Below, one piece after another: positions 4,816 to 8,292 of a stretch of DNA of 8,292 bases. A program made the position numbers and the translations under genes. The notes beneath the pieces are model-generated. The model had not been told where the DNA came from. It saw only the letters and a program-made list of their open reading frames with translations, and did no database searches. The stretch comes from DASPPK01 sp041479575 (lineage in GTDB: Archaea; Thermoproteota; Bathyarchaeia; Bathyarchaeales; Bathycorpusculaceae), in contig JBGOYH010000089.1 in the NCBI GenBank assembly GCA_041479575.1, positions 1 through 8,292 of the forward strand, given 5' to 3'. How positions within the stretch are numbered: the stretch's first letter is position 1; every line of letters starts with the position of its first letter.

Positions 4816-5721
4816 ATGAACTGCAAATATTGCAACTCCGAAAACGTGACAAAGAAAGGAGTTAGACATGGCAACCAAACTTACAGGTGCAAGAATTGTG
4901 GTCACATTTTCGTAGCTAATGGCAAATTTTCCAGAATGAGAAACGACAAGAACATTGTTGTTGCAGCTCTCAACTTCTATTATGATGGTCTGTCTCTCAG
5001 AAAGGCTCAGAGAAACCTAGAACAGATTTTCGGAGAGAAAGTTTCTCAGGTTACAATTCTGAACTGGATTAAAAAATACTCACGACTTGTAAAAGAATAC
5101 ATGGTTACTCAAGTTCCACAACTCTCAGGTTTATGGCATGAAGACGAAACGATGATTCAGTGTAAGGGTCGTAGTATTTGGTTCTGGGAAATGATAGACG
5201 AAGACACGAAATTTATGGTTGCGTCTCACATTTCAGGAACTAGAAGTATGGAAGACACTATAGCGATTTTCCAGAAAGGCTTTGACCAGAGCAAAGTAAG
5301 ACCCAAGGCAGTATTCGTAGACGGTTCTCACGTTTACAGTAGTGCCTTCAACCATGTCTTCTACACCATGCGGAAGGATACAAGACCTGAGCTAGTGCAG
5401 AGAGTCGGAATAAGAGCTAGAGAAACAAACAACATAGTCGAAAGATTGCATGGCACACTCAAAGATAGAACTAAGCCAATGAGAGGACTGAAATCTTTTG
5501 AATCTACGAAGTTGCTACTCGAAGGTTATGCGGTTCACTACAACTGTGTGAGACCTCACCAAAGTCTAGGCGGTAAGACCCCCGCACAAGCTGCAAGAAT
5601 GGAAGTGCCTAGCAACTGGAAAGGATTGATAGATCAAGCAATCAAACAGGAAGCAGAGCTTCTTGTTAAGACACTAAAAGGAAAAGAGGAAAAACAAGAG
5701 TTGAAGGTGATAAGTAAATGA
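4816..5721 (+). CDS. Archaeal IS6-like DDE transposase with N-terminal zinc ribbon
   Basis: This 301-aa protein carries out DNA strand transfer through an RNase H-like DDE domain. Order of parts: zinc ribbon C3-x2-C6...C25-x2-C28; helical DNA-binding region with LRKAQRNLEQIFG and VTILNWIKKYSRLV (about 60-93); DDE core with D110 in WHEDET, D169 in VFVDG and E209 in NNIVERLHG; then RTKPMRGLKSF and the typical tail HYNCVRPHQSLGGKTPAQAA (about 241-260). The D169-E209 gap of 39 residues is longer than the 34 of classical IS6 but usual, from memory, for archaeal relatives. All catalytic and zinc residues are present, so it looks functional. A lysine/glutamate-rich extension ends the protein. It has no flanking repeats of its own and shares an operon with two small genes, so it probably serves the element's ends at 141 and 8130. 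Confidence 0.9.
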   Translation: MNCKYCNSENVTKKGVRHGNQTYRCKNCGHIFVANGKFSRMRNDKNIVVAALNFYYDGLSLRKAQRNLEQIFGEKVSQVTILNWIKKYSRLVKEYMVTQVPQLSGLWHEDETMIQCKGRSIWFWEMIDEDTKFMVASHISGTRSMEDTIAIFQKGFDQSKVRPKAVFVDGSHVYSSAFNHVFYTMRKDTRPELVQRVGIRARETNNIVERLHGTLKDRTKPMRGLKSFESTKLLLEGYAVHYNCVRPHQSLGGKTPAQAARMEVPSNWKGLIDQAIKQEAELLVKTLKGKEEKQELKVISK

Positions 5722-5891
5722 AGAAAATCCTAGTCAGCCTTCCTGACGGAGTGGTTGAAACCTTAGACAATGAATTAATAGGCAAAGTCGGACAAACGCG
5801 CTCCGACACTCTCCGCACAATAATCATGAACTGGTTATCTGACCAAGGTTATCTTGCAAAAGGTGGAAAACATGAAGAAAAGCAAAGTTAA
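5718..5891 (+). CDS. Ribbon-helix-helix (CopG/MetJ-type) small DNA-binding protein
   Basis: This 57-aa protein starts at the ATG overlapping the transposase stop (ATGA). A strong GGTGAT ribosome binding site (5706-5711) lies 6 nt before it. The pattern is typical ribbon-helix-helix: an N-terminal strand KKILVSLPDG (residues 2-11), helix A VVETLDNEL, a turn with GQTRSD (25-30) and helix B TLRTIIMNWLSDQG. These proteins dimerise and bind short palindromes, often autoregulating their operon; the perfect dyad at 4787-4804 is a likely target. Translational coupling to the transposase suggests it limits transposition, but it could also regulate the restriction-modification genes downstream, as C proteins do. 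Confidence 0.75.
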   Translation: MKKILVSLPDGVVETLDNELIGKVGQTRSDTLRTIIMNWLSDQGYLAKGGKHEEKQS

Positions 5892-6024
5892 GCGAGAACC
5901 TGCCGAGGAAATAGACCTTCTAGATACAATGCTTTCTAGCCTTATTGAGCTACTAGAGGAAAAAGGCATCTTGACACAAGAGGAATATGAAAAGCGAATT
6001 ATGGAAAAAGTAAAAATCAAATAG
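5872..6024 (+). CDS. 50-aa helical protein of unknown function
   Basis: The ATG lies inside the end of the ribbon-helix-helix gene (20-nt overlap) and has AGGTGG (5861-5866) 5 nt upstream, a good archaeal ribosome binding site. The protein has a basic N-terminus (MKKSKVKR), then an amphipathic leucine-rich helix (IDLLDTMLSSLIELLEEKG) and a second helix (LTQEEYEKRIMEKVK). The 'LIELLEEKGILTQEEYEKRI' hairpin recalls short SHOCT-like oligomerisation modules. Coupling to the upstream genes suggests it partners the ribbon-helix-helix protein or the transposase. The function is unknown. Confidence 0.6.
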   Translation: MKKSKVKREPAEEIDLLDTMLSSLIELLEEKGILTQEEYEKRIMEKVKIK

Positions 6025-6032
6025 ACAACCAC

Positions 6033-6039
6033 TTTATAA
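6033..6039 (+). promoter_or_regulatory. TATA box of the restriction-modification operon
   Basis: TTTATAA lies 44 nt before the methyltransferase ATG at 6083, predicting a start near 6062 and a leader of about 20 nt. It would allow the methyltransferase and restriction enzyme to be expressed independently of the repressed transposase operon. Confidence 0.5.
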
Positions 6040-6082
6040 GAAAACTTGTCTGAAAACAAAGCGGTTTAAAATGTGAAAAAAC

Positions 6083-6967
6083 ATGGCTAAGAAAATCGCA
6101 AACAAAATTGACGACGTTCTGAATATGTCAATCGAACCGATGCTTAAAAATGAAATCGAAACACCAAAAAAGCGACTAATCGCATTCGGTTGGTACGGTG
6201 GAAAATTCAGTCATTTAGAGTGGCTTCTCCCATTATTACCCAAAACCAAACATTATTGTGAGCCCTTCGGAGGTTCAGCAGCGGTATTATTGAATCGTGA
6301 GCCGTCACCAGTAGAAACGTATAACGACATAGACGGTGAAGTCGTAAACTTCTTTCGCGTTCTAAGAAACAAAAAGGAAGAACTTATCGAAAAAATAGGG
6401 CTAACTCCATTCTCCTACGAGGAATATGTGACAGCGATAAAGAAGAAAGGAAACCAAACCTTGTCTGACGTAGAGAGGGCTAGACTGTTCTATGTACGGG
6501 CAAGACAATCGAGAACGGGGTTAGCTCAAGGAGCAACCGCTGGAAGATGGGCCCACTGTAGATTAACAAGTAGAGCAGAGATGGCTGGTGCTGTTTCAAG
6601 ATGGCTTGGAGCTGTGAAAGATTTGCCTCTGATAGCTCAGAGACTTCTCCGTGTCCAGATTGAGAATCGACCAGCTATAGATGTGATCAAACGTTATGAC
6701 AGCAAGGATACACTATTCTATTGTGATCCTCCTTATCCGCATGAATGTAGAGGCGATATTCACGCTTATGGGTTTGAAATGTCCGATAAAGAACATAGAG
6801 ATTTGGCGAAAGTTCTCAATGCGGTAAAAGGCAAAGTCGCTCTATCATCTTACCGTTGTAAATTGATGGATGAATTATATGGGAAATGGCATTATGTTGA
6901 AGATTGCGAGAAAATGTGCCATTCAATTAAGAAGCCTCGAACAGAAACGCTATGGACAAATTATTAA
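6083..6967 (+). CDS. DNA N6-adenine methyltransferase, D12 (Dam-like) class; modification subunit of a type II system
   Basis: This 294-aa enzyme transfers methyl from S-adenosylmethionine to adenine in a specific DNA site, protecting it from the adjacent restriction enzyme. Motifs in alpha-type order are GWYGGK (36-41, equivalent to KWxGGK of Dam), the AdoMet site CEPFGGSAAVLL (59-70, FxGxG-like), acidic NDIDGEVVNFFRVLR (81-95) and catalytic DPPYP (215-219). It ends with LWTNY, usual for this class. The target-recognition region (about 100-200) has no feature that gives the site. Length is near Dam (278). It has a separate promoter upstream and is followed after 26 nt by the nuclease gene. 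The start at 6083 gives a 30-residue lead before the core; no better start is seen. Confidence 0.9.
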   Translation: MAKKIANKIDDVLNMSIEPMLKNEIETPKKRLIAFGWYGGKFSHLEWLLPLLPKTKHYCEPFGGSAAVLLNREPSPVETYNDIDGEVVNFFRVLRNKKEELIEKIGLTPFSYEEYVTAIKKKGNQTLSDVERARLFYVRARQSRTGLAQGATAGRWAHCRLTSRAEMAGAVSRWLGAVKDLPLIAQRLLRVQIENRPAIDVIKRYDSKDTLFYCDPPYPHECRGDIHAYGFEMSDKEHRDLAKVLNAVKGKVALSSYRCKLMDELYGKWHYVEDCEKMCHSIKKPRTETLWTNY

Positions 6968-6993
6968 AGCATATTCCACATAGATAACAATCT

Positions 6994-8085
6994 GTGACTG
7001 AATTTCTCGAAGACTGCAAGAGAATACTCGATGATGCTTGGAGTGAGACAACAAGACAAGGATTAGCAAGTAACCCTATCTTGGATGACACAATTCTACG
7101 AGAGATTGTCAAAAGGGCCATCAATAGCAAAACGAAAAGCTATCGCTATGTTCTTCCGACCCAACTCATATCGAAACTTGCAAATCCATCTTTGGATTGT
7201 AAATGCCTACAAGCCTCTCGCGGAGGGCCGGGTGCTTTCGACGCACGTTCCGTTAATGAAGAAGTAGTGGTGAAATTTGACAAAGATAACGAAAATGTGT
7301 TAGGTGGTTCACCACAACCCTATGTAAATAATCCTTTAAGGAAACCAGAAATTACCCCAAAATATCGCGAACAACAGAAAGACAAGCAAGGGTGGGATGA
7401 TCTCTGCATTATCCTTCAGAGGGTTGAGATTGCAAATTCCCCAGAATTTACAGGAAAGGTGCTAAGACAAACACTCTATGAAGTCTTAGTTAGACTCTCT
7501 AAAACAAAGGTTCTCTACCCAGTTCCACAACGTATAAGTCTAGAACAAACAGATGACCTAATCAATCAATTTTTATCTGGGCAGTCTTTAGGTGATCGAC
7601 CGCAAGCCATTGGGTCCGCTTTGCTTGAAACAATCGGAGAGGAGTTTAAGATTTTCTCAGAGATTAAACGTTCAAAAACTACCTCTGCGGATGCCTCAAC
7701 AGGTCAAGTGGGAGATATAGAATGCTTCGATGGACAAAGCCTAGTTTTAGGTGTTGAAATAAAAGACAAAGAGCTTACCTTAAACGAGGTTCGCGGGAAA
7801 ACTGGAAAAATTAGAGCGAAAGGCCTTTCCGAGTTTATGTTCTTGCTCACAAAGGGTATTTTCAAAGAAGATAAGAAAGCCATTTTCAATTGCGTTCAGA
7901 AAGAGTTTTCGAGTGGCCAAAACATCTATTTGTTGTCGTTTCAAACTTTTGTTTCAGACATGCTTGCCTTGCTTGGAGAAGGTGGAAGAAATAAGTTTTT
8001 GATGAAAGTAGGCGAAACATTGGACAAGTATGGGTCTGAAATTCAGCACCGTCGAGCTTGGGCTGAACTGTTATCCAAGATCTAG
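6994..8085 (+). CDS. Type II restriction endonuclease, PD-(D/E)XK fold, resembling the SacI family
   Basis: The 363-aa protein starts at GTG, 26 nt after the methyltransferase. A PD-(D/E)XK site is visible: D241 in GDIECFDG and E255-x-K257 in LGVEIKDK, separated by a beta hairpin. The N-terminal half carries strongly patterned motifs: TKSYRYVLPTQLISKLANPS (47-66), GAFDARSV (80-87) and LGGSPQPYVNNPLRKPEI (103-120). I associate these with the SacI restriction endonuclease family, from memory. The catalytic residues are intact and the frame is open, so it looks active. Its position directly after an adenine methyltransferase on the same strand defines a type II restriction-modification system, which can defend the host and also makes loss of the element toxic. 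SacI cuts GAGCTC; the site of this enzyme cannot be read from sequence. Confidence 0.75.
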   Translation: MTEFLEDCKRILDDAWSETTRQGLASNPILDDTILREIVKRAINSKTKSYRYVLPTQLISKLANPSLDCKCLQASRGGPGAFDARSVNEEVVVKFDKDNENVLGGSPQPYVNNPLRKPEITPKYREQQKDKQGWDDLCIILQRVEIANSPEFTGKVLRQTLYEVLVRLSKTKVLYPVPQRISLEQTDDLINQFLSGQSLGDRPQAIGSALLETIGEEFKIFSEIKRSKTTSADASTGQVGDIECFDGQSLVLGVEIKDKELTLNEVRGKTGKIRAKGLSEFMFLLTKGIFKEDKKAIFNCVQKEFSSGQNIYLLSFQTFVSDMLALLGEGGRNKFLMKVGETLDKYGSEIQHRRAWAELLSKI

Positions 8086-8106
8086 CCTTTGAAAAGGAAT
8101 CTTTTT
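8086..8106 (+). terminator. Hairpin plus T-run terminator after the restriction enzyme
   Basis: CCTTT-GA-AAAGG (8086-8097) can form a small stem directly after the stop codon and is followed by TTTTT at 8102-8106. It ends within the first bases of the right inverted repeat, so it would help keep element transcripts out of the thermosome gene. Confidence 0.45.
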
Positions 8107-8130
8107 GGGTAACTTAACTTAACAGTATCC
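8105..8130 (-). repeat. Right terminal inverted repeat
   Basis: On the plus strand it reads TTGGGTAACTT, then AACAGTATCC at the outer end. Its reverse complement matches 141-166 with one mismatch. It begins 19 bp after the stop codon of the restriction enzyme gene, so the cargo runs right up to the end of the element. Confidence 0.85.
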
Positions 8131-8137
8131 CTCAGAA
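8131..8137. repeat. Right target-site duplication CTCAGAA
   Basis: This is the second copy of CTCAGAA, directly outside the right inverted repeat. Removing the element and one copy rejoins the left flank to the thermosome promoter region. Confidence 0.75.
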
Positions 8138-8143
8138 GTAAGC

Positions 8144-8150
8144 TTTATAT
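8144..8150 (+). promoter_or_regulatory. TATA box of the thermosome gene
   Basis: TTTATAT lies 13 bp outside the right inverted repeat and predicts transcription start near 8172-8175, giving a leader of about 40 nt. The TFB-recognition bases immediately upstream (8138-8143) are outside the element, but all sequence further upstream is now the transposon. Confidence 0.55.
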
Positions 8151-8215
8151 CGTTGAGCATTTTCGCTTATTTCTGACTAATAGAGTTTTATTTTAGCCTT
8201 GAAGGGAGGGTATGT

Positions 8216-8292
8216 ATGGCTTACTTAACGACGACAGCGTCGGGACAACCAGTCCTGGTGCTGAAAGAAGGGACATCAAGAAACAGAGGCAA
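8216..8292 (+). CDS. Thermosome (group II chaperonin) subunit, N-terminus only
   Basis: The window ends after 25 codons. The N-terminus reads MAYLTTTASGQPVLVLKEG then TSRNRG. 'QP(V/I)LVLKEGT-x-R-x-RG' is the hallmark start of archaeal thermosome subunits, ATP-driven protein-folding chaperonins that form double rings in the cytoplasm and are often heat-induced. The ATG at 8216 is preceded by GGGAGGG (8204-8210) at 5-nt spacing. An ATG at 8212 is out of frame and too close to that site. This is the chromosomal neighbour that shows where the element landed. Confidence 0.85.
   Translation, partial: MAYLTTTASGQPVLVLKEGTSRNRG

Larger units (their letters stand above)
141..8130. mobile_element. About 8-kb archaeal transposon with terminal inverted repeats, inserted upstream of a thermosome gene
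   Basis: Two 26-bp inverted repeats (141-166 and 8105-8130, 25 of 26 positions matching) bound the element. CTCAGAA occurs immediately outside both ends, as expected for a target-site duplication. Inside are a DDE transposase, a ParA module, a tRNA-like gene, a winged-helix/TGT-like operon and a restriction-modification pair. Outside on the right is a chromosomal housekeeping gene (thermosome). No tyrosine or serine recombinase is visible, so the internal IS6-like transposase is the only candidate mobility enzyme; that link is inference. The duplication works out as 7 bp (ends beginning GGATAC) or 9 bp (ends beginning GATAC), not the 8 bp usual for IS6. Confidence 0.8.

Noticed and set aside
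4708..4905. Minus-strand 65-codon frame across the transposase promoter
   Set aside because: It runs through the TATA box, the operator and the zinc-ribbon coding sequence; it is a shadow frame without a ribosome binding site.
6927..7889. Minus-strand and alternate-frame open frames within the restriction enzyme gene
   Set aside because: They lie wholly inside or antisense to a gene with clear family motifs.
141..8130. A composite transposon bounded by two IS6 copies
   Set aside because: The left end holds only a transposase relic set 180 bp inside the inverted repeat, and the right end has no transposase; the ends are short repeats, not insertion sequences.
1..8292. CRISPR array or riboswitch
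   Set aside because: No set of regularly spaced repeats with unique spacers was found; the TCGGTTGAT modules are only two pairs. No recognisable riboswitch core was seen in the leaders.

Overview
The window reads as archaeal, most likely a member of the Nitrososphaeria/Thaumarchaeota. The evidence is the N-terminus of a group II chaperonin (thermosome) gene at the right edge, archaeal IS6-like transposases with an N-terminal zinc ribbon, TATA-type promoters about 25-30 nt before starts, and GGTGA-type ribosome binding sites. The taxonomic call comes from memory of these families, not from a search.

Almost all of the window is one mobile element of about 7,990 bp (141-8130). It is bounded by 26-bp terminal inverted repeats (25/26 matching), with CTCAGAA directly repeated just outside both ends as a target-site duplication. 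It sits immediately upstream of the thermosome promoter; the right end is 13 bp from the TATA box. No tyrosine or serine integrase is visible. The only intact recombinase is an IS6-like DDE transposase in the middle of the element, without terminal repeats of its own.

The left half is mostly minus-strand and plasmid-like. After the left end come a repeat module and a decayed transposase tail (about 320-557). Next are a ParA ATPase with a 4-nt-overlapping unknown partner (666-2044), a 92-aa unknown gene with its own operator (2167-2445), a tRNA-like gene with an abnormal anticodon loop (2669-2746), and a two-gene operon. That operon encodes a winged-helix protein and a 451-aa protein carrying a tRNA-guanine-transglycosylase-like zinc site (2770-4619). 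A second, inverted copy of the repeat module lies at 2574-2622.

The right half is plus-strand. A divergent regulatory region (4620-4815) with two dyads drives the transposase, which is translationally coupled to a ribbon-helix-helix protein and a 50-aa helical protein. A separate promoter then serves an adenine methyltransferase of the D12 (Dam-like) class and a PD-(D/E)XK restriction enzyme resembling the SacI family, ending at a hairpin/T-run beside the right inverted repeat.

Taken together, the element combines mobility (transposase), maintenance (ParA module, and restriction-modification, which can act as an addiction system) and nucleic-acid modification (methyltransferase, TGT-like protein, tRNA). 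It looks like a plasmid or virus-like module packaged as a transposon. The main novelty candidates are the TGT-like gene followed by an odd tRNA, and the transposon architecture itself.
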